Assembly: GCF_016545825.1 (NCBI RefSeq)
Contig: NC_052615.1
Span: 17,166,520 to 17,230,519 of the forward strand
Origin: Eucalyptus grandis
Taxonomy: Eukaryota; Streptophyta; Magnoliopsida; Myrtales; Myrtaceae
Direction of reading: 5' to 3'
DNA length: 64,000 nucleotides
The translations under genes were made by a program, and so were the position numbers. The notes below the pieces were generated by a model. That model had not been told where the DNA came from. It worked only from the letters and a program-made list of their open reading frames with translations, and made no database searches. Of the stretch, positions 13,028 to 25,875 are shown piece by piece (positions within the stretch are counted from its first letter, which is position 1; each line of letters begins with the position of its first letter).

Positions 13028-16000
13028 ATGGTGGAGCCACATTCATGCCCAGGATTGGTTAATGCATCTGCATTGTGTTCCATAGAGGAACGCGCTGTGA
13101 AAGGGGAGGGAGAGAGTGATGATCACATCATGGCACAGATTTCGGCTGAACTACAGAGAGAGAGAATTAAGAATGCGGTGCTCATGGAGAGAATTTCTGA
13201 ACTTGAAGCTCAAATAAGGGACAATGAAAATAAATCTCTTCTCCAGGACAAAGAGGTACTTTACAATGCAAAATCTGTTTGCGAGCAGAAGAGTTAGCAA
13301 CGCATTGTATATTATCAAGTTTTGCTGATTTTAGTTGTTAATCAAACCATGCACAAATTTTGATCACAATGCATCATTATATACTTTCTGGTACTACTCG
13401 ATATTCCTACTGTTAAAATGTGAAAGAAAATGATGCATCCTCTGTTTGTTTATCACCCAGATTAATTTGATCGTAGCTTTTATAGCTCATTTTTGTCCTG
13501 TTGTCTTATATCTCCGACCAACCCAAGTTTTCGTGTGTGTTATGGTCTTTGAAGGCCTCATCCTCTCATCCTGCTTGAAAAGGCTTTCCGCAATGTGGGT
13601 TCATCAGATCTTAATATGTTGGTTTTCAGGGTCGTCGTAGAAAAGCACAAAGGCAAAGCCACAAAGAGTCAAAAAGACAAAAGATAGGCGAATTCGTTGG
13701 TGGGCCTGAAAATGGCCAAATTTTTTGTGGTAAATCGGCTTCTCCAGTTCGGCATGATTATCAGTGTGTGCCATCAAAGTATGAAAATATCGAAGATGGC
13801 ATGGTCAATTCGATAAGCATGGAAGATACACGCATGTTGGGTTTTGAAAATTTGAAAGACGGTGACCATGCCAATGACCTTGATAATGTGGATGGAGCCA
13901 ACGATGAAGATGACGATTACCATGGCGAAGATGGCACTGACATTCACAATGCTGAACAGAACTTGAGAATAAGCAATGATATACTAGCCAAGAAAGTGCA
14001 GGCACCGGCTTTGGAGAACTCCTATAACGGTAGAACTCTTATGCATGCAACGCAAGATTCAGTGGATACACCAAAAACCAATCTTTGGTTACAGGAGATT
14101 GGACAGGTTCAGGACATGTCAAAACTTGGTGAACTTGAGAAGGAAGAAGGTTTGACCGGAGTTTGCAAAGAACATGTAGAGGCTCATTCATCTGGATATT
14201 ATGCTTGTCATGCAGGGTCAGGAAGCACAGCGCTGCACAAAAATTCCACAAAGGTCGCTTTGTGTCCTAAAGAAGTTAGGAGGATCGTTGATATGGAAGC
14301 CCTTCAAGAAAAAAATGCTCAGTCTCATACTATGAGAAAGATCATTGCTTTCTCATCCCTCGGTATAAAACACGGATGTGAAGATCTGTACGAGCTGGAT
14401 TTCAATCATTTTAGTATTTTGAGGAAGGGTGAACCCTTTGTCTCTCTGCAAAATCCTGGGGTAATCACTCTGACCTTCTATCTCTGTGGAAAAAAACTCA
14501 TAGAATCTTCTTTCGATCTCATGAATGTGATGTTATCTTAAGGAATAAGCTAATCTTTCTGCTAAATCGACAGAGACAGAAAATGACTTCCTTCTGTTTC
14601 AAGAGAGCAGCGTGGCATTAGTTGCAGAATAATAATGTTAAGAATATTAAGTTACTTCATTGGATCATAGTTTAAACTATTGCTAATGGCATCTAGAATT
14701 TTCACCGACTTGATCAGTGATTAGCCTATGAAACACTCTACCGGGATTTCTAGACTCATCTGATGCAATTTCATATAGCTTTTTAGTATCAACTATAAGC
14801 GAGCGTTGATGTGAATTTGTTGGCAGGAGCACGTTTTATATGTAAATCCCGGCGTCCGCCAAAAGGTCTTCTATCCAAATAGACAGAACCTGACACTGTG
14901 TCCTGTCCAAATACTAGAGGAAGAGAAAGCCATGCGTCCATCTGACCATAGCTGCCCGTCATCCTTATTCCTATGCATCAAATATGGAGGAAGGACTAGA
15001 AATCTTCCCCAAAACGAGTTAAGTATTATTGTTTCATGGCTATGATTTTGATAATTTGCCTTACAGTTCTCAGCCTAAAAGAAAAGGTAAAATACTTTCA
15101 AGTTCTATGATATATCTTGCTCCTGAGTCTCTAACTTAGAGCAGGCGAGAGATGTTTCTGCTGCAAACTTTTATAGCTGACTGCTTAAATAATTTCAGAT
15201 ACGTCAGACAACGCATGGGAAAGAACAAGCTGAAATCCTTCGGGCCACTCATGTGCAAAATGGCGATGTTGGTCCATGTCCGCAGCGGAAGTTTCTTCTT
15301 TAAGGCCCTGGGCATAACGCTCTTGTTCATGGCCGGTTTCACTGATCAACTGATTCAAAAGGAAACCAAATACAGAAGCTTGGACTTGCTCCAAAAGTAC
15401 TACAGGTATAGGAAGTCTAGTAGAAGCATTTGATAGTTCTTTTTGCCAAATGCAAATGATGTTGCGTTTTCTTTTACCACATCCGTTAACAGTCCAGCAT
15501 GTGCAAGAACTTGACATATCAGTTGACAACATTTTCATTTGCTGAGGCGCGTACTCTTACCTCACTGTACCATGATAGTTAAATTGATCCTTGCTGCTTA
15601 ATAAAGCTTTGTGAGTATGCTGCAGGAAGGATGAGGATGCTGAAGGAGAGAAATTGTTTCTTGAACACCCGGAAACCTCCAACACGGTAAGATTGCCATC
15701 CCAAGTCCAATGTAACTCCGTGTTCTCCAATAATTCAGTCATAGGAACACGGTTCACAACTATATTAGAGCACCGATAAGTATGGTAATTGAGGAAGCCA
15801 ACTATACAATTGCTTTCTTTTTTTCAAGTCAAACTTTCATGACAACAAATTATGCAAATTTAGTTTCAGGCACGAGTAGTGCAATAATTTCTTAATGCCC
15901 TCTCTACGGGAAAGTTTTCCCTTTGCCCCCTTCTCTTTTTCTTTTATTTATGCTGCAGTATTTAATGGATTATAGCTTTTTTACTTGCAGCAAGCCGCCT

Positions 16001-16509
16001 TCAAGTTGGACCAATCTACTGCCAAGAAAATCTCAACGAAATTCAAACCCAAAAGGCATAGCCATGCTGCATATAAGCCTCCAAATTCAGAAAGATCACT
16101 TCGTTATCTTCAATCAGTAAACACAAGCTGTGCTCCTCAATTCGGATTAGTCGGCTATAACTCTATCCACACTCAAGCACCGGGAGTAGATAAAGCTTCG
16201 AGTTCAAAACCGGCATTCAACAACCATCCTAGTAACATTTCGTCCTCTAATCCAGCATCGTATAATATGTTCCCACCCCACCAGCCTGTAAACGGTTTCA
16301 TTCCTATGATGTATTGGCCTCACCCGAGCACATATGCTTATGCCCCGTTGCCGTCTTCGGCAAGTTATTTCTCCGTTCATCCAAACAGTTGCTACACCTA
16401 TCCTCCTTCACACAGTTTTTTCCCGAAAATAGTTGGAGGCACGGGAAGGACCAATGCAGTCTCAGAGGAATCTGGTGATGATTCTGGAAGCAGTTCAAGC
16501 AGTTCATAG
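13028..16509 (+). CDS. Crypton/DUF3504-like tyrosine-recombinase-derived protein, probably catalytically dead
   Basis: Six exons in consistent phase: 13028-13255, 13630-14460, 14827-15017, 15199-15405, 15626-15686 and 15991-16509, giving 678 residues. Residues about 20-100 are a charged coiled coil followed by a basic stretch (GRRRKAQRQ). The middle has an acidic Asp/Glu run. Residues about 300-490 resemble the recombinase-like C-terminal domain of ZMYM2/QRICH1 and Crypton elements: an LGIKHGCEDLYEL helix, a VFYPN strand, CPVQILEEEKAMRPSD, RMGKNKLKSF, and AGFTDQLIQKETKYRSLDLL before KYYR. In the active enzymes, an HxxR box and a later His or Trp precede the nucleophilic Tyr. Here the HxxR position reads FFFKA and the second His is Tyr (KYRS); only the Tyr (484 or 485) survives. 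The C-terminus is Pro/Ser/Tyr-rich and ends in a Ser run. I know no name for it in plants. The gene model is good; the homology is by eye. Confidence 0.65.
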
Positions 16510-17563
16510 CTGAAAGAAGTGCCAGCGACATCGAGTCTGGCTGCCATGACTTGTTCGGGTCCAATAACGCAGCAGTTAGAGAAATGTACTGAGATTGACA
16601 AAGGCTCATCCAAACGTCGTGCAATTTTGACCCCCTCCTCTTTGCAGGTGTGTTGTTTAGATTTGTGTACATGCAAGAGACTGTTTCTTTCTCTTTTGTA
16701 GCAGTAATGGGCTTAATGACTAATAGAATTGTTGAGCCAACAGTAGTGAAAAATTTCCTACTATCTTGGATCCGTGAAGCTAACAAGCGAGGCAAGGGTA
16801 TTGCTTCCATGTTTCTTGGAAAATCACCTTCTTCTCTATCACTTCACCTTGTGATCTAAAAACCGTAAATTTAATTCGCAGACTTATGTATGATAAGTCT
16901 AGGCAATGCACCAATGTCTGCTCAACCGGATGGACCATATCAATCTCTAAATAATTTGGAATGTACTTCTATGACTCTCTCTCAAGGTTTATGGTCCACA
17001 CCTCTGCATCGATACCTGAAAGCTCCATTTTCGTCTGAGTGCCATAACTCCGCCCTAGCTTCCAAACAAAACATATTTAAAAATGCAGGACGATACACAA
17101 CAAAATATCCGATTATCTATGGGAATCTTATCCTTTTTTATGTCCCTTCACTTTCTCTGTCCTTGTTCTAGTTTACTGTACATCTTTGTTTCTTTTTGCC
17201 TCCTATGGGGGACCATTTGAATTCATCACCCTCACATCGTTGCTTCGGTCTTGAAGTGCAACGAATCACTCGTCTTAAAAACCAATTTGCCTCCATCATC
17301 ATGGAGATAGAGGGAAAAAGGAAAGCAGCATACAAAAGAGCATCAATAGATATATTAACATTCAGAAGTAGGTATACATCATACTCCACCATAGATAACA
17401 CCACAACCCACAATCACTATGCCAACTTAGAGCAGAAAAACAATTGCAGAAAAAGGGTCACGAGATCTGCACAATCTTCACACCCATGTGCACTTCTTTT
17501 TATCCATTCCCACTGATGAACCTAAAAAGCTAAAGCAAAAGGAGGCAAAGCAAACTTCTCCTT
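16510..17563. other. 3' regions of two convergent genes
   Basis: This 1.05 kb separates the stop of the recombinase-like gene (+) from that of the peroxidase (-). It should hold both 3' UTRs. Short frames here show no recognisable product. An alternative 3' exon of the + gene cannot be excluded. Confidence 0.5.
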
Positions 17564-19412
<1,849 letters not shown>

Positions 19413-19454
19413 TTTTCGAGTCACCAGGCGTACTTTGCTAGTTCTTGAGCTCTT

Positions 19455-19464
19455 CTTATATAAT
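19455..19464 (-). promoter_or_regulatory. TATA box of the peroxidase gene
   Basis: On the minus strand the sequence reads ATTATATAAG. It lies about 45 bases before the ATG at 19412, so the 5' UTR would be short, about 15-20 nt. Confidence 0.6.
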
Positions 19465-22400
19465 GGAGTCAGTGCACTTCCCCATTTCTATTCCTCTATC
19501 AAGTTTTGTTAAATTCTCTTTCTTCTTTTTCTTTTTTCTAGCTACTAGGAGAAGGTAATTTTGAAGGTTGTAATGAGCGGTGCAATTCCAATTCTATCTA
19601 CCTTATGGCGTCCGCCACTCACAACCTGCATACGCTACATGAGTTATATTTTCTAAGCGTTATATCATAGTAAAGAGTATGCTAATTTGTTACTTGATAA
19701 CTTTATAACAATGTTAGATATATGATAAAAAGACAGCTCTTTTTAAGTTCTACTTTGTCGGCTTTAACTAAAGAGGAGAGTGATTTGGTCAAAAGTGTGC
19801 TTCACGAATTGAGTAAGAGCATCCGTGGCGTTAGACTAATTACTTGTGTTTACCGTGATTTTAAGAGTATCGATGCAACTTGCCCAACTAAATAGTCATA
19901 AGAAGAGTGCGATAAAAACTGAGCAGTGGAAAAATACTGGAAATACATGAGTATTGACATACGAAACTCTAACAAAACCTACACTATCTTTCTCTTAAAC
20001 TAATGCAGCCTCACTGGCATACCTCCTTAATTCCTTGCTGCTAACGTGAATATAACTTGCAAGAACGTAAATTGGCTTCTAAGCAGTCGCAATAGCAGAC
20101 AATTATTACTACGTCCAGCTTGAATACACACGCCAGCTTCCGGACACAAGGTGACAAGTCTTGTTATCTGGACTTTGGTTCAAGAATTGGCACAAATACA
20201 AAATCCATCGAAATCACCATTGGGGTACTCTTGAAGCAGAAAAAGGAGGGCAAGCTGGGCACCTTTCACTTTCAAGTGGGCCTTCGTTGTCTTCCTTCTT
20301 TTTAGGGGTTCATTGCCCTACTAGAGACACTGATGATGGGGGAAAGCTTTTGCCCATCAGTTGGAGAAGGTGAATGGTGAGAAGATCGGAGAAGTGCAAT
20401 GGAAGAGCACTAAGGAACTTTCCAATGTCCATTCATTGTTTGTCTCTATATAGCACAAAGTACTCATGGCTTTCATTTGGGAAAATCATCCTCTCGCTAA
20501 TCCATTGGCAACTTTTTGTCAAGTCTTGTTGGCATGATCCATGAAAAGAAAATCTGGGCTATTCTTTCACCAGTGCGTGAGAAAAATTACATGAAGTCCA
20601 ACATCATTATCTCGGTGCAGACCAAAATCAAGTTAGATGGAGTTAAAAAAAATTGCGGACTAAATGTAGAAAAATTGAGCTTTATACGTATTTTACTTGT
20701 AGCCCGAGGAAGAGAGGCTTAGAATGCTTGTGTTAATGCAATTAGTTCCCTTGCATTTATCATCACTCCATATCTGACAACCATCTCCATGAATCTCCGT
20801 GTAGGTTTAGCTTAGGTCATTGATGTTGAAATTCAATTGAGTCAAGCTCATCTTTTGCAAAGTAGGTTGCTCATAATTGCGAGTGTGGATGACAGTAATG
20901 ATGGGTCATAGCATATCTAAAAGTTAGCCAGAAGTTGCACATAAATTAACTGGGCCACGTGATGATGAGAGTAAAATATTTGCTAGCATAGCTTTGGAAA
21001 ATATTAATTTTCTTGTCACTAAATGATTATACCATATTATAATAGTCAATTTATATTGTTGGGTCCCTTATATGGGGTTTTAATATTTGATATGATACCT
21101 GGTAGTTGAGAAGTCCTTTCTGGCTTGAACAAGATATCAGAAAAAGGACAAATGAAGATGGTCATGAATAGATAAAATGCAACCGTATAAGGAAAGCAAA
21201 AGCATTGTCACATTGTTTTATATTTGGAGATTATTTAATATGATATTGAAATATATGGGATTCCAGAATGGCAAAGATATTGAGCCGGGGTGCTGCCGAT
21301 GCTACTAGTTTAGGCATGTATTACAGAAGTTTAGATTACAAAAATCAGAGCTTGTACTTAGGTTAGGTCAGATTACAAAAATCAGATATGTTACGAATCT
21401 TAAATGCTAACGATTAAACTTTAAATTATTCAATGGGAGTCACATGAAATTTTTACACGGTATCGACCTACAAGCTTGCAGAAGATTGTTGATGACATTA
21501 AGCATCTAAGACTTCTAAATCACCCGATTAATCTCACGGCTTATGGAGTTATCCCCTTTGAACCCAACAATCTAATTATGGGTCGGCAGCCCCTGGCATG
21601 GCATTAAGAAAATTGCATCAACTGGAATTTGAACCGAAGATCATGCTTATTAAGGTGCAGCCTAATGTCAAATCTTGATCAACTCGACTAATTGTTTGCT
21701 GTAAAAACATTCAGTACTTTGAATAAAGCGGGGTATTTATTCACCAGCATTTTAAAAAAATAATAATCAGGATTTCAGACCAGATTGATTAGGGATTTAA
21801 ATATTGGGTCGGAGCCGATTAACCACCAAAGCGGCTGCCGCCGACACTTTACCTTATGCCGACACTTTACTTTAGATGATTAAATAAAGTGACGGCATTA
21901 TCTTCAGCTAAAAATAATTCTCAATTTTGGCCAAAAAAAAAAAGAAAAAAAAAAGGAGGGCTTGAGCTGGCCAAACTTAAATAAGTGCTAAAACCTATTA
22001 ATATTCTCGAAAAACTCACTTTTAATATATGCTAATTGGATTAAAACTTCAAATTAAATTAAAAATAGTATATAAAATAAAAAGTAAAAAAAAAAAACCT
22101 ATAAATTAAAATATTTATAAAAAAATTAGACTATGCACACATGCTTCTCTTATTTGAAGTGAACATACCATTGAATAACTAAAAGCGTAACATTAAATTT
22201 TTTAACTAAATCTTAAAAAGCTCATTTTTATGATTTTTTTTATAAAAGAAAAAGTATTGTTAAAACATTTTTATGCAATACAAATTCAATGGAAATTTTT
22301 GCAATTCTTTTAAAAATATTTTTAAAAATTGAATTTTTAATTTTTAAATATTATTTTTATTATTTTTAATTTTTAAAACATAATTTTTAATTTTTAATAA
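19465..22400. other. AT-rich intergenic DNA
   Basis: No gene is supported. Short frames around 20120-20720 have no recognisable domain and no splice-supported extension. From about 21990 to 22400 the DNA is extremely AT-rich, with repeated TTTTTAATTTTT-like blocks that form the left side of the repeat element described next. Confidence 0.4.
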
Positions 22401-22435
22401 TTATTTTTCTTTTTCTCTTTTCTTTTTCTTCTTCT

Positions 22436-22835
22436 TTGGCTGGCCGTCGGCCACGACAATGGCTAGCAACCGGCCACAGGCGAGATCGAGCTTGCCGGTG
22501 TTGGGCGAGGCTCGATCTCGCGATCGGCGAGGCCGAGGCCCCGCTCGATGTCGGCGAGCTCAAGTCTCACTAGTCGTCGGTGAGGCTCGAGCCTTGTTAG
22601 ATCTCGGGCGAGGCCGAGGCTCCGTCAAATTCGGGTGAGCCTCGATCTCGCCAATCTTGCGAGGCCAAGGCCCCACCCGGTGCTGGTGAGCTCGAGCCTC
22701 GCCAAATCCGGCAAGGCTTGAGCCTCGCTTGTCGTTAGCGAGGCCGAGCCTCGCTAGTCATCAGCAACCTGCCGGCGAGCTCGAGCCTCACTTGGCTTGT
22801 CGCCGATTGGCGACCGGCCGTTGTCCTATCAGCCA
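22436..22835. repeat. G+C-rich palindromic repeat island, core of an unclassified transposon
   Basis: About 400 bases built from variants of a self-complementary motif close to GCGAGGCTCGAGCCTCGC, with interspersed CGATCTCG and GCCGGCGAG. It is flanked by a pyrimidine tract on the left and a purine tract on the right (GGAAGGAAGAAAAAGAG), which are roughly complementary. The right side (22970-23110) carries repeated ATGGGTC/GACCCAT words that can also fold back. This layout fits a non-autonomous foldback-type element, but I could not define terminal repeats or a target duplication. Confidence 0.5.
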
Positions 22836-23110
22836 CCAGCTAAGGAAGGAAGAAAAAGAGAAAAAAAGAAAAGAAAAAAATTGAAATATGAAAAATAATT
22901 AAAATTTCGATTTTTTTATTAAAATTTTTTTATAAAGTTAAAAGGCCATGAGTTTAAAGTGGGTTTCCTAATAACCCATTTAGACCCATTTCTTTTTGTA
23001 TTTTACTTTTTCAAACCCATTTATGATCCATATTTAACTTTTACTTGACCCATATATGATCCATTTAACTAAAAATGGGTCATAATATGGATTTATGACC
23101 CATTTTGCCC

Positions 23111-24592
23111 GCTCTAGTCTAGAATAATTAATAAGCTGAAATAGAAAGCATTGCCTCTTTCTTCCAATTGTACCCGCCCCTATGTATCCCACGATGACTT
23201 ATCGATGTAGCTATTCAAATTCGAGCAACTTCCCAATCATTTCAATTCTACCTTCTTCTTCTTCTTCTTATTTTTTAATTATTATCTATCAATTTATTTA
23301 ATGAAATTTATCTTTAACATTGTCACTAACATTACCATTTCGTTGAAGAACAAATAGAGAAATCCGACATGGCATTTAGCTTTATGGCAGAATGCATAAT
23401 AGGCAAAGTATGTAGTGAACACATTAAAAACATAATTTTGATGGAGTTTAGTCAATACCAAGCATGAAAAAATGATCAGAAATTATTTCAATTCTAACAT
23501 GTACCCACAATTTATTTGCATTTTCTTAATATCAAAAATCAAAATATCTCCTTGAAAAAAAGCAAAAGGGACTTTTTTTTAAGCTATTCATAAGAGATTT
23601 CTATATGAAAAATATGAATCGGAGTTTCAAGAAGGAAACTCTCCTGACCATTTAATTCAGATTAAATCCATGTCCAATTCCATAAAAAAGACCCATAACT
23701 TTAAGTGTAGTCCAAATTATGTCCTCGACTATTTCTTTTTTTTGTCTATAACAAAAATCACCAACCTTCACCCAAGCCCTAAATTTTGCCTTCGTGAACT
23801 CTCCATCCAAGGTCATGGTCCGATGTAGCATTGGACGTCAGCAATAAATTCACCTTAGCAAGCTCACGTGGATTTAAGTACTGTTAAATCTGATGAGGAT
23901 TTAGGTTCGTTCAAACCCTCTCGAGCGTTCAATTCGGATTAAATCTGATGCATAAGAATTGCAATCCGATCCAAATCTTGCTGAAGGCCGAGACGACGAG
24001 CGGCCTCGTGGGTTTCGTGGGCTCCTTGGGCCCCTATGGAGCGTACATGTATTGAATCACATATGCTTTTGTTGAGGGTATAACATCAATTTCAAACGTC
24101 TTGTACTTTAGTCAATTGAGACATAAACATCCCATTTCGGATGAGTTGAGACCTAATCAAAATTCTCTTCTAACAACAACAACGAAAGGCGATAAATCTA
24201 GTGGATCGCTCAGTGATCTTGTGGCTCATCATCGTTCTCTAACTCACTAGATTAGATTGGGTAAGATATAAAATCTGTAAGATATGAAGTAGAGTAGATT
24301 CGGCATATGTTATGCTTTATATCTTAATGAGACGAATATGCAAATGGTCCGTACTAAATAATGTTTATCCAAGTACTCCAAGGTTGAAAGTTACTTCTAA
24401 TCATACGATTAAACAAGTCACATGAATCCTTGTATTAAAATGATGCCCGAACACTAAGAAAAGCTGAATTTGATGGCCAAAAGATCTAATTATTAAAAAA
24501 AAACGAAGAAGAAGAAGACTGAATTTATCTACACAAGGCCATGAGAGAGAAGCTATGTGCAATTATTGCTTCATTTTTTAACCTTGGACTCA
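23111..24592. other. AT-rich intergenic DNA downstream of the R3-MYB gene
   Basis: No coding region is supported. A CTT run lies near 23250. The stretch at 23690-24060 has the look of old transposon sequence, but its ends are not visible. Confidence 0.4.
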
Positions 24593-25025
24593 TCATCTTT
24601 GATGATTAGATGCAGAGTGCTTTGAAGCCCAGAACTTCTCAATCTCTTCTGCTGTTCTTCCCGGGATTCTCCCAGCTATAAGTGACCACCTAAAAGCACA
24701 GAAATATGATGCCAAAGTGATCTCTTAAGGTTTCCAAGAGTTGCAAGAAATGAAGCACCACATTTACCTTTCACCCACCAAGCTGAACATCCGAGCAATC
24801 AGTTCCTCCTCATCTTCAGAGAACTCCGCCTTTGATTCCTCTCTTTTGGCCCCTAAAAGCAAGAACCGTTTTGGCTCATCATTAGAGCAATACGGATAGG
24901 AAGGAAGACTGCTATTATCACTGTCCAAGCTTGAAAAACACCATTGGTTCTAGAATAGTCAACTTAAAATAGGTACCTTCTGCACCCCTATTGCTTTCAT
25001 GAGAGCTGTGGTCTCTTCCTCCCAT
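24593..25025 (-). CDS. CAPRICE/TRIPTYCHON/ETC-type single-repeat R3-MYB repressor
   Basis: Three short exons: 25025-24977, 24852-24768 and 24689-24593 on the minus strand, in consistent phase, encoding 76 residues. The frame is too fragmented for simple ORF finding. The single MYB repeat contains EFSEDEEELIARM, LVGERWSLIAGRIPGR and TAEEIEKFWASKH. The bHLH-binding signature [D/E]Lx2[R/K]x3Lx6Lx3R is matched exactly from EL to the Arg of AGR. Such proteins have no activation domain; they compete with R2R3-MYBs for GL3/EGL3-type bHLH partners, repressing trichome and promoting root-hair fate, and can dampen anthocyanin synthesis. The WxM motif that supports cell-to-cell movement of CAPRICE is WAS here, so mobility may differ. 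The intron between the two halves of the MYB repeat falls at the family's usual place (GER/W). An open frame of 76 codons ends 2 bases before the start codon. Confidence 0.9.
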
Positions 25026-25495
25026 CACTACCACAAAAAAAGTTGCTGATAGAAATCACAGGAGGGTGTATTGGAAATTTTCAAAACAGGAGATTTGTGA
25101 CTATATGGATAACAGAAGAAGGGGACTGATGACATTAATGTCGTTTTTCTTCTTTTCTCTGGCACTATCGATCTTGGTGGTTGAGGAAGAGAAGAATGGT
25201 AGTTGTCTTCTTTTGATGGGTTGTTGAGGAGGGTTCTGTGAGTTTCTTGAGTTGACATTTAATCTCATTTAATCTCGGAATGACCTGAGCACAAATCACT
25301 AAGCTTCAAAGCAGGTCTTTGCGTGTTTATTGATAAGGTTAAACAAGGTGGTCCTTTTCAAGATTTTTACTTCGTGGCACAACAGAATTCTCTCTCATAT
25401 GCACAGCACAGGTGATGCCAAATCATTTCTCTGTACATGCAACTGTACTTAGTCCATATGATTATGACCCCATGAGACCAATCAGTGATACTTTC

Positions 25496-25875
25496 TGTTG
25501 AGAAGTAAGTGGATGTAAAAATAATTACTTTTATTATAAAACAATATTACAACTCTCTATTTTATCATCCTCTCACAACAACTCATTGCTTACCCACTCC
25601 CTCACAAGCCTCACACGGACACAACTCTCGCACACACCCACTTACTCTCTATTTCTCTACACTTCACGTCACCTACTCCACCCACTCACACACTTACGTA
25701 TACACTCCATTCACATCACGCACTCCTCACACTTTTCACACACACACACTTTTCGTACACACTCAAGGGGCAAGAGCCCCTATTTATAGGGGACAAAGTC
25801 GGCACATCCACCGACTCTCCTCTCCCAATATCTCTTCTACTTATTATTATTTTATTGCAACTTGTTGGGTCAACA
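25496..25875 (-). mobile_element. Solo-LTR-like element, transcriptional sense on the minus strand
   Basis: A 380-bp segment begins TGTTGA and ends TCAACA, the TG...CA ends of an LTR with short inverted termini. On the minus strand a TATA box (CCCTATAAATAGGGG) is followed by a GTGTGTG-rich stretch that would be the R/U5 part. A small palindrome (GGGGCAAGAGCCCC) lies at the expected start of transcription. No primer binding site, polypurine tract or internal coding region flanks it, so it would be a solo LTR. The five-base flanks (CTTTC and ATTGC) do not match, which weakens the call. Confidence 0.45.

Noticed and set aside
15061..15085. A possible 20-base micro-exon between exons 3 and 4 of the recombinase-like gene.
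   Set aside because: Including it breaks the frame of the next exon, while direct joining of 15017 to 15199 keeps phase and gives the expected GKNKLK motif.
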